A DNA stretch of 64,000 nucleotides from Pseudosulfitobacter pseudonitzschiae (GCF_002222635.1 NZ_CP022415.1:1364001-1428000); one strand, 5' to 3'; shown: positions 26,092-35,342, counted from the first letter of the stretch. Numbers and translations: made by a program. The notes: generated from the letters alone by a model not told the origin.

Positions 26092-27381
26092 ATGCCCATT
26101 TCTGAGAACGTAAAGAATGCCATCATTGATGCAGTTGAAAAGGGATTTGCGGACCAAATTGAATTTACCAAGACGCTGGTGCGCTTTCCGTCGACCCGCG
26201 GGAACGAGCACGAGATCGTTAAATTCATTACCGAAGAGCTCGTGCAGCGCGGCTATGAAATAGATCAGTTCGACATTGATCGTACAGCGATCGAAGGACA
26301 TGAGGGCGGCGGCAAATTCAGCTCTGAACATTCAACCGCACCGATCGTGGTGGGCACGCACCAACCTCGGCACGAGGTGGGGCGCACTCTGATCCTGCAA
26401 TCCCACGTGGACGTGGTACCTTCCGGACCGGAAGATATGTGGAGCCATCCGCCCTTCGAACCGCATGTGAAGGACGGCTGGCTCTATGGGCGTGGCGGTG
26501 CGGACATGAAAGCGGGACAAGCCCAGATTTTCTTCGCGATGGACGCTCTTTCGCGGGCGGGGTTTGTCCCCGCTGCCCGGGTGCATCTGCAAACCGTCGT
26601 TGAAGAGGAATCGACCGGCAATGGCGCGCTTATGACTTATCTGAGGGGGTATGATGCCGATGCGGTACTAATCCCCGAGCCTGAGGAAGAAATGTTGGTG
26701 CGCGCCAATGTGGGCACGCTCTGGTTCCAGGTCGAGGTGCGGGGAATGCCGGTCCATGTACGTGAGATGGGCAGCGGAGCCAATGCAATTGATGCCGCCT
26801 ACCGAGTGATTGGCGCCTTGCGGGGCCTTGAAGACGCCTGGAATGCGGAAAAGGCGGATCACCGGTTTTTCGAGGATGTTGAGCACCCGATCAACCTCAA
26901 TATCGGCAAGATCGAAGGCGGGGACTGGGCGTCTTCGGTGCCGTCATGGTGCCGTGTCGATTGCCGTGTCGCCATCTATCCGGGCATGAAGGCCGTGGAT
27001 GCCGCGCGCCAGATCAAAGACACGATCAGCGCCTTTGCCGCAAAGGACGCGTATCTGTCGGAATCCTCGCCAATTGTTACTTTCAACGGGTTCTTCTCCG
27101 AAGGCTACATTCTTGAACCCGGTTCTGATGCCGAGACGATTTTGGGCCGCGCCCACCGCGCCGCAACGGGTGAGAACCTGCAAAGCTTCGTGACACCGGG
27201 GTATCTCGATTGCAGGGTCTACCAGCTCTACAATCAGATACCGTCGCTCTGTTATGGACCGGTCTCTGAAAACATTCACGGCGTCGATGAAAGAGTGAGT
27301 GTGGAATCCATACGGCGCACGACAATTGCGATGGCGCTCTTCATTGCCGAATGGTGTGGAGTGGAGGCGATCGGGCGTTAG
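26092..27381 (+). CDS. M20 family metallopeptidase / deacylase (ArgE/DapE type)
   Basis: 429 residues. Metal ligands of the family are visible: the first histidine in LQSHVDVVP, the bridging aspartate in GRGGADMKAG, the general base and ligand in VEEESTGNG, a further ligand in the VLIPEPEEE region and the last histidine in ENIHGVDE. A dimerisation domain (about residues 210-330) interrupts the catalytic domain. It would hydrolyse an N-acyl amino acid or a small peptide. Context (debris on one side, a membrane protein on the other) gives no substrate clue. Confidence 0.88.
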   Translation: MPISENVKNAIIDAVEKGFADQIEFTKTLVRFPSTRGNEHEIVKFITEELVQRGYEIDQFDIDRTAIEGHEGGGKFSSEHSTAPIVVGTHQPRHEVGRTLILQSHVDVVPSGPEDMWSHPPFEPHVKDGWLYGRGGADMKAGQAQIFFAMDALSRAGFVPAARVHLQTVVEEESTGNGALMTYLRGYDADAVLIPEPEEEMLVRANVGTLWFQVEVRGMPVHVREMGSGANAIDAAYRVIGALRGLEDAWNAEKADHRFFEDVEHPINLNIGKIEGGDWASSVPSWCRVDCRVAIYPGMKAVDAARQIKDTISAFAAKDAYLSESSPIVTFNGFFSEGYILEPGSDAETILGRAHRAATGENLQSFVTPGYLDCRVYQLYNQIPSLCYGPVSENIHGVDERVSVESIRRTTIAMALFIAEWCGVEAIGR

Positions 27382-27585
27382 ACTGCCCCCGTTGCTCCAA
27401 GCAATCAGGTTTCAACATTTTGAGTTGTGGTAAGAACCTGGTTTCACCACCTGCACAAAGCTCTGGAGGGCCGTTCAGCAAGCGGTCCAGAATGGCGCGG
27501 GTGCGGCAACGGTCCGGTTCGAGCCAATGTTGGCCGTTGCTCCGACGTCAGCTAGGTTCTGTTCGCAGTAAATTGAAATGCCAAA

Positions 27586-28020
27586 TTGAACGATGTAGCC
27601 ACAATCATTCTCGGAGTGTCTGCCTTGATCGGTGAAGGTGGTTTTGTCTATTTTACACTAGTACCACAAGTCAGTTATAGCTTTCCTCCGTTCTACGAAA
27701 AAGTGCCCATGGAGGACGGACTCAGGCTCGTATCATCCTTGGGATTCGTTATCATGGCTACTTTGGTTGTAGCCGTCTTTGTGAACTATCTATTTTTCCT
27801 TTTTGGCGTTGCCTCAACATGGCGGGCAGTACGAGTGAGACGCGTTGTCAAAGTGCCGACAAGGGGGCCGCTCCCTTGGCTACTGAATCCTCTGACTTCT
27901 GTTGAGCCGTATAAAATGTCCGCTGACGATACTTCATGCCTAACACTCCATCTTTCCAAAAAGACTAAAGTGTTGCAGCGACCCGTTGAAAACATACCCG
28001 CCAACCGGATTTTGGTATAG
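27586..28020 (+). CDS. Hypothetical membrane protein with two helices
   Basis: 144 residues, starting at TTG 27586. Hydrophobic segments at about 5-27 and 47-75, then a basic loop (RAVRVRRVVKVPTRG) and a polar C-terminus with SADDTSCLTLHL. The GC content is lower than the neighbours. The TTG start lacks a strong ribosome binding site, so the real start may be different. No family recognised. Confidence 0.45.
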   Translation: MNDVATIILGVSALIGEGGFVYFTLVPQVSYSFPPFYEKVPMEDGLRLVSSLGFVIMATLVVAVFVNYLFFLFGVASTWRAVRVRRVVKVPTRGPLPWLLNPLTSVEPYKMSADDTSCLTLHLSKKTKVLQRPVENIPANRILV

Positions 28021-28135
28021 ATCGCACCAAAAGTCCGTTTCCGGCCCGATGTGCACTGGGCAGGCCGGCTTTGTCCCGCCCGACCTTTCAGGCCGGACGG
28101 GGTTTGTCACCATCGGGCGGCGGGTTTGTCTGCGG

Positions 28136-29101
28136 CTACGCGGCTGGCTTATCGTCTTCCAGATAATAGCGGATGTTGTCCTCGAAGGACGCATCGGCCT
28201 CCAGCCCCAAGGCTTCGGCCTTGTCCGCGTGAATGTCCCAGCGCCAGCCTGACACGATAGCCTGCACTTCGGGTTGCGCCTCCCAGCGGATCAGTTTGGC
28301 GGGTTCGGGGCCGACGACGGCGGTCATGGCCGCGATCACCTGATCTATCGACCAGACCTTGCCCGGCATTTGCATCGCGCGGTTTTCACCGATGGCGATG
28401 GCGTCCAGTTCTGCGCCCTTTACCAGATTTTCGGCGCATTTGCGCGGGCTGAGGTAGTAGTGCAGGAAATCACCGTCGACGGGGCACACGGCCTCTTGGC
28501 CGTTCAGGGGTTCACGCAGGATCGACGACATGAACGACGACGCGGCGCGGTTCGGTTTGCCCGGACGCACCGAGATGGTCGGCAGACGGAAGGCGCGTCC
28601 GTCAACAAAGCCTTTGCGGGAGTAGTCGTTTATCAGGATTTCCCCGATGGCCTTTTGTCCGCCGTAGGAGGTTTGCGGATTGGGATAGGTGTGATCGCCC
28701 AGCGGGTTCTGCGCCTCGCCTCCGTAGACCGCGATGGAAGAGGTGAAGACCACGACCGGCTTGGTGCCCAAGCTGCGGCAGCGTTCCAGCACGTTGTAGG
28801 TGCCGAACAGGTTGATCTGCATCCCCGCGTCAAAGTCCTCTTCGGCGTGGGCCGATACGATGGCCGCCAGCAGATAGATCACGTCGGTGTCTTTGGTCAC
28901 GACCTGCGCCACCGATGCCGCATCCGCGATGTCGCAGCGGGTGGTTTGCACTGTGAAGGGTGCGTTGACGGGGGCCGGGTCGACCACATCGGCCAGCACC
29001 ATGCGGCTGATCGGCGCGCCGCGCAGGCTGCCTTTGGCGGCCAGTTGTGCCGCCAGTTTCTGGCCCACGACACCGCCGCCGCCTATGATAAGAATGTTCA
29101 T
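28136..29101 (-). CDS. denD: D-erythronate dehydrogenase
   Basis: 321 residues of the extended SDR/epimerase type. Rossmann motif GGGGVVGQKLA at 7-17, catalytic Tyr-x-x-x-Lys in TSYGGQKAIGE, and the upstream serine in FTSSIAVYGG. Whole-length pattern (DADVIYLLAAIVSAHAEEDFD type, and RPGKPNRAASSFMSSILREPLNG) is that of DenD, which oxidises D-erythronate to 2-dehydro-D-erythronate with NAD. OtnI, OtnK and OtnC, which complete the route, are 7-13 kb away in the same block. Third gene of a unit behind lysE and the GlcD-type gene. Confidence 0.88.
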   Translation of the reverse strand: MNILIIGGGGVVGQKLAAQLAAKGSLRGAPISRMVLADVVDPAPVNAPFTVQTTRCDIADAASVAQVVTKDTDVIYLLAAIVSAHAEEDFDAGMQINLFGTYNVLERCRSLGTKPVVVFTSSIAVYGGEAQNPLGDHTYPNPQTSYGGQKAIGEILINDYSRKGFVDGRAFRLPTISVRPGKPNRAASSFMSSILREPLNGQEAVCPVDGDFLHYYLSPRKCAENLVKGAELDAIAIGENRAMQMPGKVWSIDQVIAAMTAVVGPEPAKLIRWEAQPEVQAIVSGWRWDIHADKAEALGLEADASFEDNIRYYLEDDKPAA

Positions 29102-29125
29102 CTCTCTGCCTCTTTTCTGTTCGTC

Positions 29126-30511
29126 TCAGTGGTCCTGCGGCAGCATTTTGCCGGGATTCAGTATGTTCTTGGGGTCAAAGGCCATCTTGATCCGGCGCAT
29201 CCAGTCCAGCGCGGGCCCGTGTTCGGCGGCCATGTATTTCTGTTTGCCCAGCCCCACGCCATGTTCGCCGCTGACGGTGCCACCCAGTCGCAGGGCGGTT
29301 TCGGCCAGCGCGCGGGTAAATTTTTCCGCGCGCGCCATTTCGTCCGCGTCGTCAGGATCAACGCTGATGCCCGCGTGGAAATTTCCGTCGCCGACATGGC
29401 CGACGATGGTGCTGGTTAAGCCAAGGGCGACCGCATCGTTCTGCGCCTGTACCACAGCCTCGGCCAGTTGCGAGATCGGCACGCAGACGTCCGTGGGCCA
29501 GATGTGTTTGCCCTTGCCCAATGCCGCCGAGGCGTAATGCGCCTTGTGACGCATCGCCCAGAGGGCTGTGCGTTCTTCGGTGCTGGTCGCTTGTTGCCAG
29601 CCCTGAGCGCCGAATTCATCAGCGATGTCGCGAAAGCCTTGGGCCTGTTCGGCGGTGCCTGCGGCGGTGCCGTGGAATTCCAGAAACAGGTGCGGTTTTT
29701 CGGGTAGGCCTGCGGCGGCATATTGGTTGAAACCGCGCACCATCATATGGTCCAACAGTTCGATCCGCGCCATCGGCAGGCCCGACTGGATCGTCAGGAT
29801 CACGCAGTTGACCGCATCGGCCACACTGTCAAAGCGGCAGATCGCGGCCAGCGTGCTTTCGGGCAGGCCGTGCAGGCGCAGGGTCAATTCGGTGATGATG
29901 CCCAGCGTGCCTTCAGAGCCAACCAGAAGGTGCGTCAGGTCATAGCCCGTCGAGGATTTGCGCGCCTGCGTGCCGGTGCGGATGATCGTACCATCGGCCA
30001 TCACCGCCTCAAGCGCCAGCACGTTGTCGCGCATGGTACCATAGCGCACGGCGGTGGTGCCGCTGGCGCGGGTGGCGGTCATGCCGCCCAGCGACGCATC
30101 TGCGCCGGGGTCGATGGGAAAAAACAGGCCGGTGTCGCGCAGATGCGCGTTCAGGCCCATGCGGGTCAGGCCCGGCTGGACGGTCACGTTCAGGTCTTGG
30201 GGGCGCAGGTCAAGCACGCGGTTCATCCGGTTCATATCAAGGCTGATGCCGCCGTGGACCGGCAGGTGCTGTCCTTCGAGCGAGGTGGCGGCACCGACGG
30301 CCACCACGGGGCAATCATGCTGGGCGCAGATGCGGATGATCTGCGCCACATCTTCGGTGGTTTCGGGATAGGCCACCGCATCGGGGGGCGCGTCGGGATA
30401 GTAGGTTTCGTTCCGGCCATGCTGGGTGCGGTCGGCTTGAGAGGTGACCAGACGGTCACCCAGCAGCGCGCTTAGGGCAGCTAGGGCAGGGGCGGTCAGG
30501 GTTTCGGTCAT
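29126..30511 (-). CDS. FAD-binding oxidase, GlcD/D-lactate dehydrogenase type
   Basis: 461 residues from ATG 30511. An FAD-binding PCMH domain in the first half (VVAVGAATSLEGQHLP, then LGGMTATRASGTTAVRYGTM) and a C-terminal FAD-linked oxidase domain (TSTIVGHVGDGNFHAGI, SGEHGVGLGKQKYM). The metal/substrate histidines of the GlcD/Dld family are present. It would oxidise glycolate, D-lactate or another 2-hydroxyacid. In this context glycolate is attractive, because one RuBisCO-like pathway for apionate releases glycolate. The start overlaps the lysE stop by four bases. Confidence 0.85.
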   Translation of the reverse strand: MTETLTAPALAALSALLGDRLVTSQADRTQHGRNETYYPDAPPDAVAYPETTEDVAQIIRICAQHDCPVVAVGAATSLEGQHLPVHGGISLDMNRMNRVLDLRPQDLNVTVQPGLTRMGLNAHLRDTGLFFPIDPGADASLGGMTATRASGTTAVRYGTMRDNVLALEAVMADGTIIRTGTQARKSSTGYDLTHLLVGSEGTLGIITELTLRLHGLPESTLAAICRFDSVADAVNCVILTIQSGLPMARIELLDHMMVRGFNQYAAAGLPEKPHLFLEFHGTAAGTAEQAQGFRDIADEFGAQGWQQATSTEERTALWAMRHKAHYASAALGKGKHIWPTDVCVPISQLAEAVVQAQNDAVALGLTSTIVGHVGDGNFHAGISVDPDDADEMARAEKFTRALAETALRLGGTVSGEHGVGLGKQKYMAAEHGPALDWMRRIKMAFDPKNILNPGKMLPQDH

Positions 30512-31104
30512 CGGGATTCTCCGGCAAACAGGGCAAGGGCAACAACACCCAGCATGGCAGCCGCCATCGCATAGTTGATGCGACGTTGGGCGGTGTCGGA
30601 CAGGTTCAAACGGTGCAGGCTGGCCCCTGCCCAGAGCCATCCCAGATGGATCGGTATCCAGAATGCATTGACGATCAGCAGTTTGGTCAGTGTTTCAAAC
30701 AGCAGGCTGTCGGGCGCATAGGGGAAGCCCGCGAAAAGCGTGGTGTTCACGGCATAGGCCTTGGGGTTGATCGCCTGCAACAGGATACCCGCGCCGATGC
30801 CCGGTGCGGTGGCGGCGGCGATAAAGGCGACCTTGCTGCCCGCAAAGGCGATGCGGGCGGCCAGATACAGCAGATACAGGATCGACGCGCCCATCAGCAC
30901 CCAGCGGACCACAGGCACGGCCAAAATCACCGCCGCCAGCCCCGAGATCACGCCGAAGGCCACGATGTTGGTGCCGATGAACAGACCCGAAAGATAGCGG
31001 AGCCCCGCGCGAAAGCCGTGGCCCGCACCGATGCCTGCGGTGGACAGCACACCGGGGCCGGGGGTGATCAGCAAAAAGAACACGGCCAGTGCAAAGACGA
31101 TCAT
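30508..31104 (-). CDS. LysE/RhtB family exporter
   Basis: 198 residues with about six hydrophobic helices. N-terminal ITPGPGVLSTAGIGAGHGFRAGL is the family signature. Such proteins export amino acids or related small acids. It starts the denD-side operon, just after a 33-codon frame that overlaps its ATG. The cargo is unknown; export of a pathway overflow product is plausible. Confidence 0.88.
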   Translation of the reverse strand: MIVFALAVFFLLITPGPGVLSTAGIGAGHGFRAGLRYLSGLFIGTNIVAFGVISGLAAVILAVPVVRWVLMGASILYLLYLAARIAFAGSKVAFIAAATAPGIGAGILLQAINPKAYAVNTTLFAGFPYAPDSLLFETLTKLLIVNAFWIPIHLGWLWAGASLHRLNLSDTAQRRINYAMAAAMLGVVALALFAGESR

Positions 31105-31202
31105 GCGTCAGCCACCGGATGCACGTACACCGCCAACCGTTTGGCGTGCGTTCCGGCCAGCCGCAGATCACGGGCGGCCTGTGCAAAGATGGGTTGGGGC
31201 AT
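31101..31202 (-). CDS. 33-residue upstream ORF coupled to lysE
   Basis: ATG 31202 to TGA 31101 encodes MPQPIFAQAARDLRLAG then THAKRLAVYVHPVADA. Its stop overlaps the ATG of lysE (ATGA), the pattern used in this operon for coupled genes. No family known. It could be a leader peptide, or the tail of a gene lost upstream. Confidence 0.35.
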   Translation of the reverse strand: MPQPIFAQAARDLRLAGTHAKRLAVYVHPVADA

Positions 31203-31239
31203 GGCGGGCCTTTCGGTGGGTTCTTGTAACCGGACAGGA

Positions 31240-31251
31240 ATGGTATACCAT
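31240..31251. promoter_or_regulatory. GntR-type operator ATGGTATACCAT
   Basis: A perfect 12-bp palindrome with the core TGGTATACCA in the gap between lysE/denD (minus) and the SDR operon (plus). The same core occurs at 35344 and 59957. Confidence 0.75.
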
Positions 31252-31314
31252 TTCATCAAATGCGGATTCCGGCGGGGTGTCAATGGCACCAGACCGCCAT
31301 CAACGGGAGGAATT

Positions 31315-32073
31315 ATGGAACTGTTCGATCTAGGCGGGCGTACGGCGCTGGTCACAGGGGCCTCGATGGGCATCGGGGCGGCGCTGGCGCGCGGTCTGGC
31401 CGAAGCGGGCGCGCGCGTGGTGCTGAACGCACGCAACGCCGAACGGCTGGAGGAGGCGGCGCAAGGGCTGCGTGATGCGGGGCACGCGGTGGACACGCTG
31501 GCCTTTGACGTGACAGACGCGGATGCGGTGCGCGCGGCGATCGACGGCTATGTGCAGACGCGACCGATCGACATTCTGGTGAACAATGCGGGGATGCAGC
31601 ACCGTGGCCCGCTGGAGGACTTCGAGATCGAAGCCTTTGACCGGTTGATGCGCACCAATGTGAATTCGGCGTTTTATGTGGGGCAAGCCACGGCGCGGCA
31701 CATGATCGCCCAAGGCCACGGGCGGATCATCAACATCGCTTCGGTGCAGACCGCTTTGGCGCGGCCGGGCATCGCGCCCTATACCGCGTCCAAGGGCGCG
31801 ATTGCCAATCTGACCAAGGGCATGGCGACCGACTGGGCGCGTCACGGGCTGAACTGCAACGCCATCGCGCCGGGCTATTTCGAAACACCGCTGAACGCGG
31901 CGCTGGTGGCAGACCCTGCCTTTACCGAATGGCTGGAAAAACGCACCCCCGCAGGCCGCTGGGGGCGGGTTGAAGAACTGGTGGGGGCGGCGATATTCCT
32001 GTCGTCGAAAGCATCGAGCTTCGTCAACGGGCAGACCATTTTCGTAGATGGCGGCATTACCGCCAGTCTGTAA
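31315..32073 (+). CDS. SDR family dehydrogenase, gluconate 5-dehydrogenase-like
   Basis: 252 residues. Classical short-chain dehydrogenase: TGASMGIG cofactor motif near residue 15, NNAG at about 87, catalytic Ser in NIASVQTAL and Tyr-x-x-x-Lys in YTASKGA. GGAGG lies eight bases before the ATG. Closest by pattern to KduD/gluconate 5-dehydrogenase enzymes (LVTGASMGIGAALARGL, RWGRVEELVGAAIFLSS). It probably oxidises or reduces a hydroxy sugar acid. First gene behind the 31240 operator. Confidence 0.85.
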   Translation: MELFDLGGRTALVTGASMGIGAALARGLAEAGARVVLNARNAERLEEAAQGLRDAGHAVDTLAFDVTDADAVRAAIDGYVQTRPIDILVNNAGMQHRGPLEDFEIEAFDRLMRTNVNSAFYVGQATARHMIAQGHGRIINIASVQTALARPGIAPYTASKGAIANLTKGMATDWARHGLNCNAIAPGYFETPLNAALVADPAFTEWLEKRTPAGRWGRVEELVGAAIFLSSKASSFVNGQTIFVDGGITASL

Positions 32074-32093
32074 TTTCACAAAAGGACCAAAAC

Positions 32094-33011
32094 ATGAGCA
32101 AGAGCAATATCGGTTTCATCGGCGTCGGCTTTATGGGCCACGGCATGGCGAAGAACCTGCTGCAAAAGGGCTATCCGCTGTGGGTCAAGGGCAACCGCAA
32201 CCGCACGCCGGTGGAGGATCTGGTGGGCATGGGCGCGCACGAGGCCGCAAGCCCGCGCGAGATGGCGCAGACCTGTGACATGATTCATCTGTGCCTGTCG
32301 AATTCCGAACAGGTCGAGGCGGCGTTTCGCGGCCCCGACGGTATTCTGGCAGGTGCGCGCGCAGGGTTGATCGTGATCGACACCACCACGGCCGATCCGA
32401 CATCGACGGCGGTATTGGCCGAAGAACTGGCCCAGACCGGTGGCACGCTGGTCGATGCGCCGCTGGGCCGCACGCCCAAAGAGGCCGAAGCCGGCACGCT
32501 GGACGCGATGGTGGGCTGTGACGAGGCCACGTTTGACAAGATCAAGCCGGTGCTGGACTGCTGGGCGGGCAATATCACCCACGTCGGCGGCACGGGGGCA
32601 GGCCACAAGATGAAGCTGCTGATGAATTTCATCTCGATGGGCTATGCTTCGCTTTATGCCGAGGCCACGGTGCTGGGGGCCAGCGTTGGCATTCCACCCG
32701 CCAAGCTGCGCGACGTGATCGGGTCGTCACGTCTGGCGAACGGGTTTTTCGACACGTTCATGACCTATGCGGTGGACCGCGAGGAATTGCACAAATTCAC
32801 AATCTCGAACGCCGCCAAAGACCTGCGCTATGTCCATGCGATGGCGGACGGTGCGGGGATCATGACGGTGATGGCGGCGGCGGCGAAACAGTATTTCGCC
32901 CACGTCGAGGCCAGCGGGAACGGGCAGGATTATGTACCCAAGATCACCGACCATGTTGCGGCGCTGAACGGGATGGACATGGAGCAAGAGGCGCGGAAAG
33001 GGCGGGGCTGA
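32094..33011 (+). CDS. Beta-hydroxyacid dehydrogenase (GarR/tartronate-semialdehyde reductase-like)
   Basis: 305 residues. N-terminal dinucleotide motif GFIGVGFMGHGMAKNLL, substrate loop DAPLGRTPKEAEAGTLDAMVG, and the catalytic lysine in GHKMKLLMNFI. This family reduces 2-hydroxy-3-oxopropionate or oxidises 3-hydroxy acids. Twenty bases after the SDR, so the two form an operon. Its substrate loop (LGRTPKEAEAG) differs from the usual VSGG pattern, so the exact acid is open. Confidence 0.82.
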   Translation: MSKSNIGFIGVGFMGHGMAKNLLQKGYPLWVKGNRNRTPVEDLVGMGAHEAASPREMAQTCDMIHLCLSNSEQVEAAFRGPDGILAGARAGLIVIDTTTADPTSTAVLAEELAQTGGTLVDAPLGRTPKEAEAGTLDAMVGCDEATFDKIKPVLDCWAGNITHVGGTGAGHKMKLLMNFISMGYASLYAEATVLGASVGIPPAKLRDVIGSSRLANGFFDTFMTYAVDREELHKFTISNAAKDLRYVHAMADGAGIMTVMAAAAKQYFAHVEASGNGQDYVPKITDHVAALNGMDMEQEARKGRG

Positions 33012-33119
33012 GGGCACAGGCTGAACACTTGCAGGTGCTTTTGTCGGGCTGGTGGTGGATTTGTTTCCAGGGGCTTTGGGAACGCAAACCACCGCTTGGG
33101 TCGGATGGTGCCTGTTAAA

Positions 33120-33136
33120 CCTGACAAAAAGTGTCA
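33120..33136. repeat. Small hairpin between convergent genes
   Basis: CTGACA and TGTCAG around AAAAG, 18 bases past the 3' end of the alpha/beta hydrolase gene on the other strand. No T run; possible weak terminator. Confidence 0.35.
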
Positions 33137-33153
33137 GATGACGGCTTGGAGGT

Positions 33154-34062
33154 CTAATCTATCTCCTTCAGAAAGTGCAGCACCGCGTCGTTCAGGGCTG
33201 TGGGTGCGTCCTCATGAATAATGTGGGATGCTCCTTGGACGACCAGCCTGCGCGCGTTGGAAAGGCGTTGTGACAGATCATCAATCAATAGGGGAAAAAC
33301 TCTGGGGCTCTCGGAACCAGACACGAGGAGAACGGGCATGGAGACCTGTGCCAATTCGATCGCCCTGAGATCGGGAAAGCCATCGTAGATTGCTATTGCA
33401 CGATCTGGACCGCGGTTGTCCCAGACCTGTTTGTAACGCTCGGCGGAAAGGGAGACGAACCTGCGATTGCCCAAAACTCCCCGACCGAAGAGTTCAACTG
33501 CTTTTTTGTCATTCCCATTGCGAAAGGCTTTTTCTGCGGGTGCCAGCGCTCCTATGCCAAGCTTGGCTATCGCTACGGCCAGTTTTGGAGAGCGGAAAAG
33601 CAGGCCGATCATCTGACTGAACTTTGGTGGAACGTTGACATGCATCGAAACCGTCGGCGGCTCTATCAGCACAAGGCTACGCACCAGGGTCGGCCGGTCG
33701 ACCGCTAGAAGAAGTGCAATCAGTGCGCCCCAAGAATGCCCCACGATATGCGCCGGGTCGGCGTCGCGCGCCTTGATCAATGCTGCGAGGTCATCGACAT
33801 GGGTTTGGATCGGGTCCGGTGCATCAGATGGGATCGTGGCGTTGGGACAGTGGTATCGCCGACTGTAAGTGATTGCGCGAAAAGTTTCCGCAAACGGCCC
33901 CACCTGATTGGCCCATGTGCGCAGGTCCGAGACTCCACCATGTACAAACACAACAGGCGCCCCTTCGCCGGCCTCGTGGACAGCGAGACTGGTTTGATTG
34001 ACGTTCGTTGACTCTGCGGGTTCAAAGCTGGGCATGAAGTAAGCGTACATCAAAATCGCCAA
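33154..34062 (-). CDS. Alpha/beta-fold hydrolase
   Basis: About 302 residues. Oxyanion motif HGGVSDLRTW near residue 42, nucleophile serine in GHSWGALIA and catalytic histidine in GASHIIHEDAP. A cap region lies between the strands (residues about 150-220). Start by ATG 34062 is tentative, since ATG 34035 also gives a good N-terminus (MPSFEPAESTN). It breaks up the catabolic block and has lower GC than its neighbours, so later insertion is possible. Substrate not known. Confidence 0.82.
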   Translation of the reverse strand: MAILMYAYFMPSFEPAESTNVNQTSLAVHEAGEGAPVVFVHGGVSDLRTWANQVGPFAETFRAITYSRRYHCPNATIPSDAPDPIQTHVDDLAALIKARDADPAHIVGHSWGALIALLLAVDRPTLVRSLVLIEPPTVSMHVNVPPKFSQMIGLLFRSPKLAVAIAKLGIGALAPAEKAFRNGNDKKAVELFGRGVLGNRRFVSLSAERYKQVWDNRGPDRAIAIYDGFPDLRAIELAQVSMPVLLVSGSESPRVFPLLIDDLSQRLSNARRLVVQGASHIIHEDAPTALNDAVLHFLKEID

Positions 34063-34152
34063 TCTTTATACGGCCGCTACGCACCGCATCCCTGACATCC
34101 GCCCAAGCTGCGCGGAACGTGCATCGGCAAAAAGGACGGCACCCGTCAGGGG

Positions 34153-34845
34153 TCAGTCCACCATCACCGCTGTGCCGTCGGCCAGCATCTGTGCGATGGC
34201 GGGCATGTCTGCGCCGCCTGCCTTAACCTTGGCTTCAAGCGTTATTTCCGCCTCTTTCACGGCTTCGAGTGCGGCGATCACCGCGTCGATTTGCGCATGG
34301 GGCACGACCACCACGCCGTTGCTGTCGCCCACCAGAATGTCGCCACTGTTGACCATCTGGCCGCCCACGACCGCGCCAAAACCCACATAGCCCGGACCGT
34401 TCGAGAAGGGCGAATTCGGGTTCAGCCCTGCGCACCACGCGGGCAGGCCGACCTCTTCGATCCCTTCAAGGTCGCGCATCGCGCCGTCGGTGACGAAACC
34501 GGCGGCCCCCTTGTTGTTCAGCATCCCCATGAACTGGTCCCCCGCCGCCGAGCATTGGGTGCATCCGCGCACCGCCGAGACGATGAAATCGCCTGCCTGC
34601 ATGACATGCAGCGCACCCATCGTGGCCAGAATCTCTTCGGGACCGTTGTCGGCCACCAGTGCTGTGCCGACAGCATGAGCGGGTAAATTGGGGCTGAGCG
34701 GTGCGATTTCGGTGGCCAGCGCGCTGCGTCCTTGCATCGCGTCACAGATGAACCCCGTGGGCACGTCGCGAAAGGCGCGGATCTGCGCGGATGTGGGGCG
34801 GGCAAAGCCGGTGCGGATGGTCAGGCGGGGTGGTTCGTGGATCAT
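34153..34845 (-). CDS. RraA/HMG-aldolase family protein
   Basis: 230 residues. The RraA-like fold includes GAVRD-type GAMRDLEGI with the conserved Arg-Asp pair, and the second motif GDSNGVVVVPH, where the usual GDxDG has Asn instead of the second Asp. Members act as 4-hydroxy-4-methyl-2-oxoglutarate aldolase, oxaloacetate decarboxylase or related retro-aldolases. Its ATG overlaps the stop of the preceding gene (ATGA). Located beside the threonate operon, it may work on a dicarboxylic or 2-oxo acid intermediate. It is not expected to inhibit RNase E here. Confidence 0.78.
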   Translation of the reverse strand: MIHEPPRLTIRTGFARPTSAQIRAFRDVPTGFICDAMQGRSALATEIAPLSPNLPAHAVGTALVADNGPEEILATMGALHVMQAGDFIVSAVRGCTQCSAAGDQFMGMLNNKGAAGFVTDGAMRDLEGIEEVGLPAWCAGLNPNSPFSNGPGYVGFGAVVGGQMVNSGDILVGDSNGVVVVPHAQIDAVIAALEAVKEAEITLEAKVKAGGADMPAIAQMLADGTAVMVD

Positions 34846-35309
34846 TGGGAATCCTCAACGGCAGGGTGGGTGCGCGCAAACAGGCGCACATAGGTCAGGG
34901 CGTTGGCGCGCGCCAGACAGCGTTCTTTTTGCAGGGCAATTTGCGGGCCGCTCAGGTCCGATGCAGCCTTGGCCAGTGCTTCGATCCGGTCGCATTGCAC
35001 CATCGCACCGATAACATCGTATCTGGCTTCGATGCGCGCCACGGTGGTGTCCGTGGTGTCGGGCAGCATGTCCATCCGTTTGCCAATGGCCGCCCCCCAT
35101 TGCGCGCGGTTTTCGGCGAAACAGGAGGTGCTGACGACGGGCGTTTCCTGTGCATTGTCCATGCAGGCCGCATCCGGGGCATCCAGACACAGCGTGGGGT
35201 CGGTGCCATTTTGCATGGCTTTGGCAAGGCAGGCCTCGGCCCCTTGGACTTGTCCCCAAAGGGGGCTGCAGAGCGCGGCAAATGTTACCGCGCAGATCAG
35301 AGTTTTCAT
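34842..35309 (-). CDS. Secreted Cys-rich protein, LprI-like
   Basis: 155 residues from ATG 35309 (MKTLICAVTFAALCSPLWG). An N-terminal signal peptide of about 19 residues, then a cysteine-rich domain with C-x7-8-C spacings (EACLAKAMQNGTDPTLCLDAP, AACMDN, SCFAENRAQW), the shape of lysozyme-inhibitor LprI-type N-terminal domains. Such proteins act in the periplasm. The link to the overlapping RraA gene is unclear. Assignment is by pattern only. Confidence 0.5.
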   Translation of the reverse strand: MKTLICAVTFAALCSPLWGQVQGAEACLAKAMQNGTDPTLCLDAPDAACMDNAQETPVVSTSCFAENRAQWGAAIGKRMDMLPDTTDTTVARIEARYDVIGAMVQCDRIEALAKAASDLSGPQIALQKERCLARANALTYVRLFARTHPAVEDSQ

Positions 35310-35342
35310 TGGTATGGCCTTTGCTGTGCATTCCGCTTGCAA

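Noticed and set aside
28274-29419. Open frame (381 codons) opposite denD
   Set aside because: Complement of denD and the end of the GlcD-type gene.
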